Assembly (NCBI RefSeq): GCF_009497775.1
Contig: NZ_CP031012.1
Coordinates: 3,437,235-3,501,234, forward strand
DNA: 64,000 nt
DNA from: Alcaligenes faecalis
GTDB taxonomy: Bacteria > Pseudomonadota > Gammaproteobacteria > Burkholderiales > Burkholderiaceae_B
Direction: 5' to 3'
Within the stretch, counting starts at the first letter, position 1, and every line of letters starts with the position of its first letter. The position numbers were made by a program, and so were the translations under genes. The notes below the pieces were generated by a model that saw only the letters and a program-made list of their open reading frames with translations, was not told where the DNA came from and ran no database searches. Shown here piece by piece: positions 44,595 to 56,439 of the stretch.

Positions 44595-44628
44595 AAAAAG
44601 CCCTGCCGCCCTAGGCAGGGCTTTTTTT
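44595..44628 (+). terminator. Terminator of rplU-rpmA
   Basis: AAAGCCCTGCC pairs with GGCAGGGCTTT around a short loop, followed by a run of T residues ending at 44628. Confidence 0.9.
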
Positions 44629-44783
44629 ATGCATGGCCCCTGCGCCATCCTGAAAACCCGCACACCCGGCTTAGCCAGTCTCCCTACGGCCACAGCAAGA
44701 GATTAAAAATCGGCCACTATCACGGCACATACCGGCAGATAAGCCAATCTCCTATACACTAAGCAATTGGGGTTTTTGTTTAA

Positions 44784-45941
<1,158 letters not shown>

Positions 45942-46074
45942 TCGTGCTACACAGGTCCAGGGTTTAGACTCCAGGACCGAACCCCAAAATGCCCGGAAGA
46001 CGCGGTTGAACCAACCGCCCTACTCCTGGCATTTTCTCTATTTACACGCCAAGCGATGGATTTCTGAACTCGTC

Positions 46075-47232
46075 ATGCAGCACTCTTCTCATTCTGAATC
46101 GGCCGTTGCACAATCGCGCCGATTGGTTATTAAAGTAGGTTCGTCCCTGGTCACCAACGAGGGCAAGGGGATTGACCTGGATGCCGTGGAGCAATGGGCT
46201 ACCCAGATTGCTCAACTGCATGCCCAAGGCAAGCAATTGGTGCTGGTATCCAGCGGTGCCATTGCCGAAGGCATGGCCCGCCTGGGCTGGCCGCGCCGAC
46301 CGAAGGCCATGAATGAGTTGCAAGCGGCGGCAGCCGTTGGCCAGATGGGCTTGATTCAAGCCTATGAAGTGGCTTTTGCCCGCCACGGTGTGCGCACCGC
46401 CCAGATCCTGCTGACCCATGAAGACCTGGCAGACCGTCACCGCTACCTGAATGCGCGTGGCACCATCAACACCTTGCTGGACCTGGGTGTGGTGCCCATC
46501 GTGAACGAGAACGATACGGTGGTCACGGATGAAATCCGTGTGGGCGACAACGATACTCTGGGCGCGCTGGTCACCAATCTGATCGAAGCCGAAACCCTGA
46601 TTATCCTGACCGACCAGGCTGGCCTGTACAGCGCCGACCCACGCAGCAACCCTGATGCGCAGTTCATCTCGCTGGGACAAGCAGGCGACCCAACACTGGA
46701 AGCCATGGCAGGCGGCTCGGGCAGCAATATCGGCACCGGCGGCATGATCACCAAAATTCTGGCCGCCAAGCGCGCTGCGCAAAGCGGTGGCCACACCATT
46801 ATTGCGTCGGGCCGTGAACAACAAGTGCTATCGCGTCTATCGCAAGGCGAACGCATAGGCACAGAGCTGCGTGCCACCCTGCCCGTGCGCTCGGCTCGTC
46901 AACGCTGGCTGGTTGACCAACTGCGTGTGCGTGGTCGCGTGTCGCTGGACGAAGGCGCTGTACGTGCGCTGGTAGATGGTCACAAGAGCCTGCTGCCCGT
47001 GGGTGTCACCCATGTAGAGGGCGAATTCGACCGTGGTGATGTGGTGGCTTGCGTAGACAAGCACGGTGTGGAATACGCCCGTGGTCTGATCAACTACTCC
47101 TCGGACGACACCCGCCGCATCATGGGCCAGCCCAGCCACCTGATCAATGAATTGCTGGGTAGCGAACACGATACGGAGCTTATCCACCGCAACAATATGG
47201 TGTTCCCGCGCAGTGCACCGGACCAGGACTAA
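46075..47232 (+). CDS. proB: Glutamate 5-kinase
   Basis: This 385-residue enzyme performs the first step of proline synthesis. The amino-acid kinase domain contains [57 protein letters not shown] and [19 protein letters not shown]-terminal PUA domain ([26 protein letters not shown]) completes it. The start at 46075 gives the normal length; the open frame upstream overlaps obg and has no similarity. No clear Shine-Dalgarno site is visible. Confidence 0.95.
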   Translation: MQHSSHSESAVAQSRRLVIKVGSSLVTNEGKGIDLDAVEQWATQIAQLHAQGKQLVLVSSGAIAEGMARLGWPRRPKAMNELQAAAAVGQMGLIQAYEVAFARHGVRTAQILLTHEDLADRHRYLNARGTINTLLDLGVVPIVNENDTVVTDEIRVGDNDTLGALVTNLIEAETLIILTDQAGLYSADPRSNPDAQFISLGQAGDPTLEAMAGGSGSNIGTGGMITKILAAKRAAQSGGHTIIASGREQQVLSRLSQGERIGTELRATLPVRSARQRWLVDQLRVRGRVSLDEGAVRALVDGHKSLLPVGVTHVEGEFDRGDVVACVDKHGVEYARGLINYSSDDTRRIMGQPSHLINELLGSEHDTELIHRNNMVFPRSAPDQD

Positions 47233-47361
47233 TCCTTGACCCCTACCCTGCCCGCCTGTTGAAATAGACGGATAAAACGTATCGAATTGCGACAGTACGC
47301 GCGGTCTTTGCGCGCCTGATCGCGACACTTCCCCTTTCGGGCGATGCGCCCAAGGAACCGT

Positions 47362-48615
47362 ATGAAGATCCTCGTGCTAGGTGCTGGCGTAGAAGGCGTA
47401 ACCAGCGCTTATTATCTTGCCCGCCAAGGACACAGCGTAACGGTCATCGACCGCATGGCTGGGCCCGCTCTGGAAACCAGTTTTGCCAATGCCGGTCAGT
47501 TGTCCTTTGGCTATGCCTGCCCCTGGGCTGCGCCGGGTATCCCGCGCAAAGCCATCAAGTGGATGTTCGACGAGCACCCTGCGCTGACCATCCGACCGGA
47601 TGGCACGCTGACACAAATCAAGTGGCTGCTGGCCATGTGGCGCAACTGCACGGCAGACCGCTACGCCATCAATAAAGAACGCATGGTGCGTCTGGCTGAA
47701 TACAGCCGTCACTGCATGGCCGAGCTGCGCGCCCAGACCGATATTCAATTCGAGCACCGCGCCCAAGGCACCTTGCAGTTGTTCCGTACGCAAAAGCAGC
47801 TGGACGGTATTGCAGCCGACATCGAGGTTCTGAAAGAAGCCGGTGTACCGTACGAGCTGCTGTCTGCTTCTGAGCTGCACACAATTGAACCGGCTCTGCG
47901 CCACGTAGAGCACAAACTGAGCGGCGGCCTGCGCTTCCCTGAAGACGAAACCGGCGACTGCCAGATGTTCACCCGTCGCCTTAGCGAGCTGGCTGAACAG
48001 GAAGGCGTGGAGTTCCGCTGGAACCAGAACATTCAGCGCATTCACAGCAATGGCACGGAGATCAGCGGCGTGCAAAGCTCCGACGGTCTGCTGACCGCCG
48101 ATGCTTACGTGGTGGCCTTGGGTTCCTGGTCTACGGGTCTGATGAAAGACCTGCAAGCCATCCCGGTCTACCCTTTGAAGGGCTACTCCATTACCGCCAC
48201 GATTGCGGACGCCTCGCGCGCGCCTCAATCCACTTTGCTGGATGAAAGCTACAAGATCGCCCTGACCCGCTTTGACAACCGCATTCGTGTGGGCGGCATG
48301 GCCGAGGTAGTGGGCTTTAACAAGCGCCTGAATCCCCGCCGTGAGCAGACCTTGCTGATGGTCTTGAACGACCTGTTCCCCGGCAGCTATCAAAGCGACG
48401 CAGACCTGCATTTCTGGACCGGCCTGCGTCCCAAGACGCCGGACAGCACCCCGATTGTGGGCCGCAGCCGCTACTCCAACCTGTTCCTGAACACCGGCCA
48501 CGGTACGCTGGGATGGACCTTGGCTACCGGCAGTGCGCAACTGCTGGCTGACCTGATCAGCAACAAAGAGCCTGCCATCCGTTCAGACGACTTGTCGGTG
48601 CAGCGCTACTACTAA
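47362..48615 (+). CDS. dadA: D-amino acid dehydrogenase
   Basis: This 417-residue FAD enzyme oxidises D-amino acids, mainly D-alanine, to 2-oxo acids at the membrane. It begins with the dinucleotide motif [26 protein letters not shown] and contains [30 protein letters not shown] and [43 protein letters not shown] lies five bases before the start. A terminator follows the stop. Confidence 0.95.
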   Translation: MKILVLGAGVEGVTSAYYLARQGHSVTVIDRMAGPALETSFANAGQLSFGYACPWAAPGIPRKAIKWMFDEHPALTIRPDGTLTQIKWLLAMWRNCTADRYAINKERMVRLAEYSRHCMAELRAQTDIQFEHRAQGTLQLFRTQKQLDGIAADIEVLKEAGVPYELLSASELHTIEPALRHVEHKLSGGLRFPEDETGDCQMFTRRLSELAEQEGVEFRWNQNIQRIHSNGTEISGVQSSDGLLTADAYVVALGSWSTGLMKDLQAIPVYPLKGYSITATIADASRAPQSTLLDESYKIALTRFDNRIRVGGMAEVVGFNKRLNPRREQTLLMVLNDLFPGSYQSDADLHFWTGLRPKTPDSTPIVGRSRYSNLFLNTGHGTLGWTLATGSAQLLADLISNKEPAIRSDDLSVQRYY

Positions 48616-48638
48616 GCCCCTGCCCTCGCAGCAAGAAC

Positions 48639-48673
48639 AAAGGCTCTGCCGGTTTGACCGACAGGGCCTTTTT
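48639..48673 (+). terminator. Terminator of dadA
   Basis: AAAGGCTCTGCCGG (48639-48652) pairs with CCGACAGGGCCTTT (48658-48671) with two mismatches, followed by T residues. It may also serve the convergent regulator gene. Confidence 0.75.
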
Positions 48674-48686
48674 CAACTGCCCTGCC

Positions 48687-49463
48687 CTAATGACGCGTGG
48701 ACTCGGCCAGCAACTGGCAATTGGCGGCAAACATATAGCCCCAGTTATGAATCGAGCGGATAGGCAACACCGTCCCACCCTGGTTGAATTTGCGCCGCAT
48801 ACGGCTGACCAGAACCCCCAGGCGATTGATATGCAAGGCACCGGGCGGATTGCTGATCACATCCGTTTTACTGGCGACGGCTCGCATCAGCTCGTAATGA
48901 CTGGCCCGGCGATCTTCCTCACGCAGCAAGCGGACAATAAAGGCGCGCTCCGTGCTGGTCAGGCTAAACGAGATACCCACGGGCGATATCAAGGCCCAGC
49001 CCTCCTGATCCAGCACCCATTCCTGAGTTACCGACGGTTCGGGGATGATGGGCATTTGCATCATGCGCCGCTGCAAGCTGTGCAAACTGGCTGCCAGCAA
49101 CTCCAAAGACGCGTCCCTGGGACAAAACTGATCCCCGCCGCTATGCAAGGCTTGCAGCATGGCCGAGTCCGTTGCGTCGGACTGCATCAGGATTCCAATT
49201 TGCGGACACAACATGCGCAAGCGCACGGCTGCCGAGCAGATTTCCGCCAAGGCCCCACCCAACCAAGCAATACATACCGAACCCGCATAACGGCCCCGCG
49301 TTTGGGCCAACTGCAATAAAGCCGTCGCATCCGGACAAAAAATAAGACGATAACCACGTTCCGCCAGAGCCTGAATTTTTTGTTCTAGTAAGCTTCGATC
49401 AGGGATAGCAGTGGCCAAGTACAGCACAACAGGACCGCCAGCAATTTCATTTGCAACCGACAT
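48687..49463 (-). CDS. OmpR-like winged-helix regulator with degenerate receiver domain
   Basis: The product has 258 residues. The C-terminal part (about 145-250) is an OmpR/PhoB winged helix: FSLTSTERAFIVRLLREEDRRASHYELMRAV and LGVLVSRMRRKFNQGGTVLPIRSIHNWGYMF. The N-terminal part has receiver-like length and secondary structure, but the expected phosphoacceptor strand reads VCIAWLGG with no aspartate. The usual lysine near FCPRD is also absent, so phosphorylation is unlikely. No sensor kinase gene is adjacent. It is divergent from two tandem XRE genes. Its target is unknown. Confidence 0.8.
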   Translation of the reverse strand: MSVANEIAGGPVVLYLATAIPDRSLLEQKIQALAERGYRLIFCPDATALLQLAQTRGRYAGSVCIAWLGGALAEICSAAVRLRMLCPQIGILMQSDATDSAMLQALHSGGDQFCPRDASLELLAASLHSLQRRMMQMPIIPEPSVTQEWVLDQEGWALISPVGISFSLTSTERAFIVRLLREEDRRASHYELMRAVASKTDVISNPPGALHINRLGVLVSRMRRKFNQGGTVLPIRSIHNWGYMFAANCQLLAESTRH

Positions 49464-49513
49464 AGTTGATACCTTAACTATAATGACATCTGATGACTAT
49501 GCCGGACAGTATA

Positions 49514-49529
49514 AATCACGACTGTGATT
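49514..49529. promoter_or_regulatory. 16-bp palindrome in the regulator/XRE intergenic region
   Basis: AATCAC and GTGATT are separated by four bases, overlapping a possible -10 (TATAAA at 49510). It is a candidate operator for the XRE protein or the divergent regulator. The palindrome is not fully kept in the leader of the second XRE gene. Confidence 0.35.
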
Positions 49530-49575
49530 TTTAATTAAAACCATCGTGTTTGGCTTTACATCAACAATCTGTTGT

Positions 49576-49950
49576 GTGAAACATTTCTCCGAACGCCTTC
49601 GCCACGCACGTCAACATCGCGGTCTTTCTCAGGCAGATTTGGCACGTCTATGCGGATTGACCCAGAGCGCCATATCCAATTATGAAAATGGCACTCGTAG
49701 AGACGCACGTGAAATTCTGGAGTTGAGCAGAGCCTTGAATGTCAGCGCTTTATGGTTGCGCAAAGGTATCGGCACGATGGATTTCACGAAAGACAGCTAC
49801 ACACTGTCCGAACCCCAGGATGGCCCTCCCATTGTTACCTGGCCCTTCCGTCTGTTTTCCGTCGATGAGGTGGTTGCTTTGGCAGATGGCGAACGTGATT
49901 TGCTGGATCGCACTTTGCGTCATTTACTGGACGGCATGAAAAAGCGCTAG
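49576..49950 (+). CDS. XRE-family helix-turn-helix regulator, first of two tandem paralogs
   Basis: This 124-residue protein starts at the GTG at 49576. The Cro/CI helix-turn-helix is at the N-terminus (RLRHARQHRGLSQADLARLCGLTQSAISNYENGTR). A short C-terminal region has the motif GPPIVTWPFRLFSVDEVVALADGERDLLDRTLRHLLDGM. The GTG start is favoured over one at 49546 because the equivalent upstream frame in the second paralog is closed by TGA. The upstream leader is conserved with the second copy. Function is unknown; it may be a phage-derived or house regulator. Confidence 0.85.
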   Translation: MKHFSERLRHARQHRGLSQADLARLCGLTQSAISNYENGTRRDAREILELSRALNVSALWLRKGIGTMDFTKDSYTLSEPQDGPPIVTWPFRLFSVDEVVALADGERDLLDRTLRHLLDGMKKR

Positions 49951-50164
49951 GCCCGGCTTTTTTTCTATCCACCGAAACCGCCCAGACCATCAAGCACCAC
50001 TGGTATTCAAGCTCTTGGCACAGGCTTGAGGCTGACAAATCTGGTGCTGCACCCATCTTAAGCTTCTCTTTGCTTCATTCAGCTTATTGAGCTGGACAGT
50101 TTTATCACATACGACATTTTTACTCAAAACCATCGTGCAGGGCGTTCCATGAACAATCTGTACT

Positions 50165-50542
50165 GTGAAACACTTCTCTGATCGCCTCCGCCACGCCCGC
50201 CTGCAACGCGGCTTTTCCCAAGCCGAACTGGCTCGTCTGTGCAACCTCAGCCAAAGCGCCATCTCCAATTACGAGAGTGGCACGCGGCGTGACGCGCGCG
50301 AAATTCTGGATCTGGCCAAAGCTCTGAATATCAGCGCCCAATGGCTAAAAAACGGGCTGGGCAATATGGAGCTGAGTGCAGCCCATGCAGCCACCTTGCA
50401 AGACTCCGGCGAAGGCCCACCGATTGTGACCTGGCCTTTCAACCGCTTTTCCGTGGACGAGATTGTGGCTTTGCCACCTAAAGAGCGTGACCATCTGGAT
50501 CAAACCATCCGTCACCTGCTCAACGGTATGAAAAGAAAATAA
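50165..50542 (+). CDS. XRE-family helix-turn-helix regulator, second tandem paralog
   Basis: This 125-residue protein starts at GTG. It aligns throughout with the gene 589 bases upstream: RLRHARLQRGFSQAELARLCNLSQSAISNYESGTR and the C-terminal GPPIVTWPFNRFSVDEIVALPPKERDHLDQTIRHLLNGM. About 45 bases upstream of the start are also conserved without gaps between the copies, including AAAACCATCGTG 35 bases from the GTG. This indicates tandem duplication of gene and promoter. It lies just before the TPP riboswitch of thiC. Function unknown. Confidence 0.87.
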   Translation: MKHFSDRLRHARLQRGFSQAELARLCNLSQSAISNYESGTRRDAREILDLAKALNISAQWLKNGLGNMELSAAHAATLQDSGEGPPIVTWPFNRFSVDEIVALPPKERDHLDQTIRHLLNGMKRK

Positions 50543-50585
50543 GCCTTATACGTCCACAAGCAGCGCCAAGATACCTATACTTGTC

Positions 50586-52649
<2,064 letters not shown>

Positions 52650-52712
52650 TGCTTTGTTGAACACGGGCCTGGGTGTGAACATGATCTTTGTTTGATCAGG
52701 CCTTGATGGGGT

Positions 52713-52747
52713 AAAGCCCTGGGTGGATTCTTTCTGCCTGGGGCTTT
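52713..52747 (+). terminator. Probable terminator of thiC
   Basis: AAAGCCC (52713-52719) pairs with GGGCTTT (52741-52747) with additional imperfect pairs inside, followed by TTCTTTTT. The loop is long, so confidence is moderate. Confidence 0.6.
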
Positions 52748-52822
52748 TTCTTTTTGGGGGCTTCGTCACTTTATTTATAGGAAAGCGAGGTTCGCCAGTC
52801 AGAAGAGATCGTTGCAGGAGAC

Positions 52823-53055
52823 GCCAGTTGAGCCTAGCGTCAGGGTGTCCGGGCTGAGTGTTTGCCGGCGCTGCGCACCGGTGCCCTTGTCAGGAGATAG
52901 CTACGGGCGCATCCTGAACTCGCCGGGTACTTGGTCCCCCGGACCAAGTACAAGCGTCCGGCTCAAACAACAGGATGCTTGCACCCCTACTCTATCTCCC
53001 GACCGCGGCAAACCCTCTGAACCGCCCGGACACCCTGACGCTAGGCTCAACTGGC
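52823..53055 (+). repeat. Structured dispersed element, copy B
   Basis: The terminal arms 52823-52854 and 53024-53055 are perfectly complementary over 32 bases. The arm sequence is unrelated to that of copies A and C. The 148-bp core (52864-53011) aligns with the other copies without gaps. Stems: GTTTGCC 52860-52866 with 53007-53013; hairpin CCGGCGC 52865-52871 with 52875-52881 (one mismatch); GGAGATAG 52893-52900 with 52992-52999; GCATCCTG 52909-52916 with 52971-52978; GCCGGG 52922-52927 with 52957-52962 (one G-T); apical TACTTGGTCC 52928-52937 with 52941-52950. It lies downstream of thiC in the same direction, facing copy C. Confidence 0.88.
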
Positions 53056-53109
53056 TCACAATCGTTTTCTTCTGGACAGGTCAAACTGCATCCTTGAATG
53101 GCGTGTGGT

Positions 53110-53245
53110 ACTTTTCTGACCTGCGTCGAATCTCTGACCTCCGACCTTCCACCTCGGACCTTTCACCTCAGACGTCACACATCAAAACTCAAACCTAAAA
53201 CCTCAGATCCCAGATCTCAGACCCAGACCCAGACCCAGACCCTCA
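53110..53245. repeat. Low-complexity CTGACCT/CAGACC-like repeats between copies B and C
   Basis: Irregular CTGACCT, CCGACCT, CGGACCT, CAGATC and CAGACC units recur. They end in four tandem CAGACC hexamers at 53218-53242. No gene is visible. The units differ in spacing, so this is probably unstable simple sequence. Confidence 0.65.
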
Positions 53246-53273
53246 ATACATGATTTCTTGAATAGCCACGGTA

Positions 53274-53515
53274 TGAGCCCTTGGGGGCGGTGGGGACCCG
53301 GAGGGGCGATTCAGAGTACTTGCCGCAGGCGGGGGCATCATCCGGGGTGCAAGCACTCTGCTGTTTGAGCGGGGCGCTTGTGGTTCGTCCGGGGGACGAA
53401 CCACCCCGCGAGTTCAGAGTGCGCCCGGATGATGTCCTCGACAAGGGGACCGGTGCGCAGCACCGGCAAGTGCTCAAGCCCCTCCGGGTCCCCACCGCCC
53501 CCAAGGGCGTGCTCA
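53274..53515 (-). repeat. Structured dispersed element, copy C
   Basis: This copy is inverted relative to A and B. Arms 53278-53307 and 53478-53507 are perfectly complementary over 30 bases, with a further TGAGC/GCTCA pair outside. The 148-bp core is 53320-53467. In the element's own direction the stems are: ACTTGCC with GGCAAGT (53465-53471 with 53318-53324); hairpin 53450-53456 with 53460-53466; CATCATCC (53427-53434) with GGATGATG (53336-53343); GCACTCTG (53415-53422) with CAGAGTGC (53353-53360); GCGGGG with CCCCGC; apical TGGTTCGTCC with GGACGAACCA (53381-53390 with 53394-53403). Every altered pair is compensated. It lies downstream of the OmpA-like gene in that gene's direction. Confidence 0.88.
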
Positions 53516-53670
53516 CTACCTGGTTCTACTCAATAATCAGCGCTGACTCCCAAGCAACGGTAATGTCCTCAACGACGACGGATAACCGTCAGTTGACAGC
53601 TCTCAGCTAACACCAGGCAGCAGGCAGAGAATACTGCCCTAAAACCGTTTCAGCACCTTCGATCAGACAT

Positions 53671-53700
53671 AAAAAAAGCCCGGCTAAAAAACCGGGCCTT
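53671..53700 (-). terminator. Terminator of the OmpA-like gene
   Basis: AGCCCGG pairs with CCGGGCC around an A-rich loop; on the minus strand a run of seven T residues follows (53671-53677). It separates the gene from copy C. Confidence 0.8.
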
Positions 53701-53737
53701 TTGTCAGCACACCCGAGAGTGTGCAAGAAGCAGAGAC

Positions 53738-54400
53738 TTACTTCTGCGGAGCGTACAGATACAACTCCACGCGGCGGTTCATGGCACGGCCTTCAGCCGT
53801 CGCATTATCACCAATAGGAGCATTCGGGCCACGGCCTTCAACCATCAAACGACCTTGCCCCACACCTTGCTGCGTCAGGTAATTCGTCACAGCGCTTGCG
53901 CGGTTAACCGACAAAGTCTGATTGGTCTGTGCCGACCCTGTGCTATCGGTATGACCGACAGCCTTGGCACGCAACTCTGGATGCTGATTCATGGCACGAG
54001 CCACACTATCCAGAACAGGCAGCAAAGCAGGCTTCAACTGATAATGGCCAGTATCAAAAGACACGCTGCTTGGGATATTGACCCGCAAGCTGCCGTCCGG
54101 CATTTCAGTGACATCCACACCCAAGCCAGTGGCACCCGACTGCTGCACATCCTTCTTGATGCCAGACCAGTTATACGCCGCAATACCACCAGCCAGTGCA
54201 CCGATACCTGCACCGATCATGGCTGCCTTGCTGCTATCGCCAATCAAGGCCCCAATACCAGCCCCCACAGCAGCGCCACCACCCGCACCCACTGCGGTGC
54301 GACCGCCTGTGCTCATATTGTCCATTGTGCCGCAAGCGGCCAAGAGGGAAAGAGCACCAGCACATGCTGCTAATTTTGCAGAACGAATGGAAATTGTCAT
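53738..54400 (-). CDS. OmpA-family lipoprotein with glycine zipper
   Basis: This 220-residue outer-membrane protein has the lipobox LLAACG and a glycine-zipper region (VGAGGGAAVGAGIGALIG and MIGAGIGALAGGIAAY). The C-terminal OmpA peptidoglycan-binding domain contains VSFDTGHYQLKPALLPVLD, GHTDSTGSAQTNQTLSVNRASAV and GRAMNRRVELYL. Related proteins (YiaD-like) anchor the outer membrane to murein. It is a single-gene unit with its own terminator, and two structured repeats lie downstream. Confidence 0.9.
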   Translation of the reverse strand: MTISIRSAKLAACAGALSLLAACGTMDNMSTGGRTAVGAGGGAAVGAGIGALIGDSSKAAMIGAGIGALAGGIAAYNWSGIKKDVQQSGATGLGVDVTEMPDGSLRVNIPSSVSFDTGHYQLKPALLPVLDSVARAMNQHPELRAKAVGHTDSTGSAQTNQTLSVNRASAVTNYLTQQGVGQGRLMVEGRGPNAPIGDNATAEGRAMNRRVELYLYAPQK

Positions 54401-54581
54401 TATTGGCTCCGTAATCTCAAATTAAGTACCAGGACCGCTTGAATGCCTCTAATACTAGCAAGAGGCACCGCAAGCAGGTACTTCAAAACAGACTTCACTG
54501 CCTTCTTTAACAATTCTTGATCTTGCCAGCGACCAGATCAACGTAAGCCACTGATTGCCTGGGGGCTAAGTCCTTGAAAGC

Positions 54582-55571
54582 TTAGAACAACTCGGCGCCC
54601 GAGTCGGCAACGACTTCTTTGTACTTCTTCAGATCACTGCTGACAAGCTCGCTGAATTCAGCCATGGTGCCAGGCTGCACATCAGAACCCATGGTGGCCA
54701 ATGCTTCACGCACGGCTGGATCCATCAAAGCCTTGGAGTAAGCGGCATACAGCTTGTCCAGAACGGGCTGTGGCGTACCGCCAGTAGCAAACACACCAAA
54801 CCAGGTGCCCAGGTCAAAAGGCTTCACGCCAGCCTGTTCCATGGTGGGAACGTCAGGCAGGAAGCTGGAACGCTCCAGAGTCGTCACAGCCAAGGCCTTG
54901 ACGGTATCTGCCTTGATCAACGGCGCCGCCGAAGCCAGGTTGTCGAACATGAAATGCACTTGGCCTGCCAGCAAAGCCGTCTTGGCAGGGTTGGCACCGG
55001 CGTAAGGAACGTGCACGGAATTGATCTGGGCTCGGGTGTTCAGGACTTCACCAGCCAGATGACCAGCACTGCCATTACCGCCCGATGCAAAGTTCATTTG
55101 ACCGGGATGCTCTTTGGCGTAGCTGATCAGATCCTGCACCGAAGCAATCTTGTTTTGCTCGGCAAACTCTTTGTTCACGATCAGGATGTTAGGCACCGAG
55201 GCAACCAGGGCGATAGGCGCAAAGCTCTCGACCGGGTCAAAAGGCACGGTCTTGTACAGCCAGGGATTGATGGAGTTGATCGCCACCGCACCCATCATCA
55301 GGGTGTAACCGTCCGGAGCGGCCTTGGCCACGATGCTGGCACCAATATTGCCACCAGCACCTGACTTGTTCTCCACCACAACCGTGCCCAGATCGCCTTT
55401 GACACGTTCAGCCAGCAAGCGAGCCATGCTATCCAAAGGACCGCCCGGTGGGTAAGGCACCACAAACTGGATAGGTTTGGAAGGATAAGCATCCTCTGCC
55501 ATTACAGCCGGGGCAGCCATGACGGCCGCAACACCAGAGACAGCCAGCAGCCACTTACAGACTCGAAACAT
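54582..55571 (-). CDS. Bug/TctC-family periplasmic solute-binding protein
   Basis: The product has 329 residues. It has a signal peptide (MFRVCKWLLAVSGVAAVMAAPAVMA), then AYPSKPIQFVVPYPPGGPLDSMARL, GAGGNIGASIVAKAAPDGYTLMMG and a PYAGANPAKTALLAGQVHFMFDN segment typical of the Bug family, which is greatly expanded in Bordetella and relatives. These receptors bind carboxylic acids, amino acids or similar compounds, alone or with a Tct membrane unit. None is present here, and the ligand is unknown. AAGGA lies nine bases before the start at 55571. Confidence 0.9.
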   Translation of the reverse strand: MFRVCKWLLAVSGVAAVMAAPAVMAEDAYPSKPIQFVVPYPPGGPLDSMARLLAERVKGDLGTVVVENKSGAGGNIGASIVAKAAPDGYTLMMGAVAINSINPWLYKTVPFDPVESFAPIALVASVPNILIVNKEFAEQNKIASVQDLISYAKEHPGQMNFASGGNGSAGHLAGEVLNTRAQINSVHVPYAGANPAKTALLAGQVHFMFDNLASAAPLIKADTVKALAVTTLERSSFLPDVPTMEQAGVKPFDLGTWFGVFATGGTPQPVLDKLYAAYSKALMDPAVREALATMGSDVQPGTMAEFSELVSSDLKKYKEVVADSGAELF

Positions 55572-55641
55572 CACTTTTTTCCTTGAAATAAAAATGCATA
55601 TGGGCTGCACAAGGCAGCCCATACAGAGCAGCCACCGATCC

Positions 55642-56379
55642 TTAATGAATGATCTGGCTTAAGAACTCGCGCGTTCTTTCACTGCGTGGCGAGTCAAAGA
55701 ACTCATCAGGCGTATTTTGCTCGATGATTTCGCCCTGATCCATAAAAATGACCCGATCAGCCACTTTACGCGCAAAACCCATCTCGTGGGTCACGCACAG
55801 CATGGTCATGCCGGTATGGGCCAGCTCGACCATGACTTCCAGCACTTCCTTGACCATTTCCGGGTCCAGGGCCGAGGTCGGCTCGTCGAACAGCATGATT
55901 TTAGGCTCCATGCACAAGGAACGTGCAATGGCGACGCGCTGTTGTTGTCCACCCGAAAGCTGTCCGGGATACTTGTTGGCCTGCTCTGGAATGCGGACGC
56001 GCTCCAGATACTTCATGGCCAGCTCCTGAGCCTGGGCCTTGGTCTTGCGACGCACCCACATCGGTCCCAAGGTCAGATTTTCCATCACGGTCAGGTGCGG
56101 AAACAGGTTGAAGTGCTGAAACACCATGCCCACGTCGCGCCGAATGGCCTCGACCTGACGCACGTCGTTGGTGAGCTCTTCACCCGACACAATAATCTGC
56201 CCTTTCTGGTGCTCTTCCAGGCGGTTGATACACCGAATCAGGGTGGACTTGCCCGAACCCGAGGGCCCGCAAATAACGATGCGCTCGCCGGGGGCCACAT
56301 CCAGATTGATATCGCGCAGCACATGGAACTGCCCGTACCATTTATTGACGTTCTTTAGCTGAATAATGGCGTCTGCCAT
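55642..56379 (-). CDS. aapP: General L-amino acid ABC transporter ATP-binding protein
   Basis: The product has 245 residues. It is the cytoplasmic ATPase of a polar amino acid importer. The Walker A motif is [10 protein letters not shown]-loop [13 protein letters not shown], signature [15 protein letters not shown] and Walker [15 protein letters not shown]. It is the last of four genes aapJ-aapQ-aapM-aapP on the minus strand, after aapM. The product pairs with the two permeases encoded upstream. Confidence 0.94.
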   Translation of the reverse strand: MADAIIQLKNVNKWYGQFHVLRDINLDVAPGERIVICGPSGSGKSTLIRCINRLEEHQKGQIIVSGEELTNDVRQVEAIRRDVGMVFQHFNLFPHLTVMENLTLGPMWVRRKTKAQAQELAMKYLERVRIPEQANKYPGQLSGGQQQRVAIARSLCMEPKIMLFDEPTSALDPEMVKEVLEVMVELAHTGMTMLCVTHEMGFARKVADRVIFMDQGEIIEQNTPDEFFDSPRSERTREFLSQIIH

Positions 56380-56439
56380 GCAAAACTCCTTGTCTGGCCA
56401 GCAAAGCGCTTGGTATTAGCCAAGGCTTTGCTACCTGTG

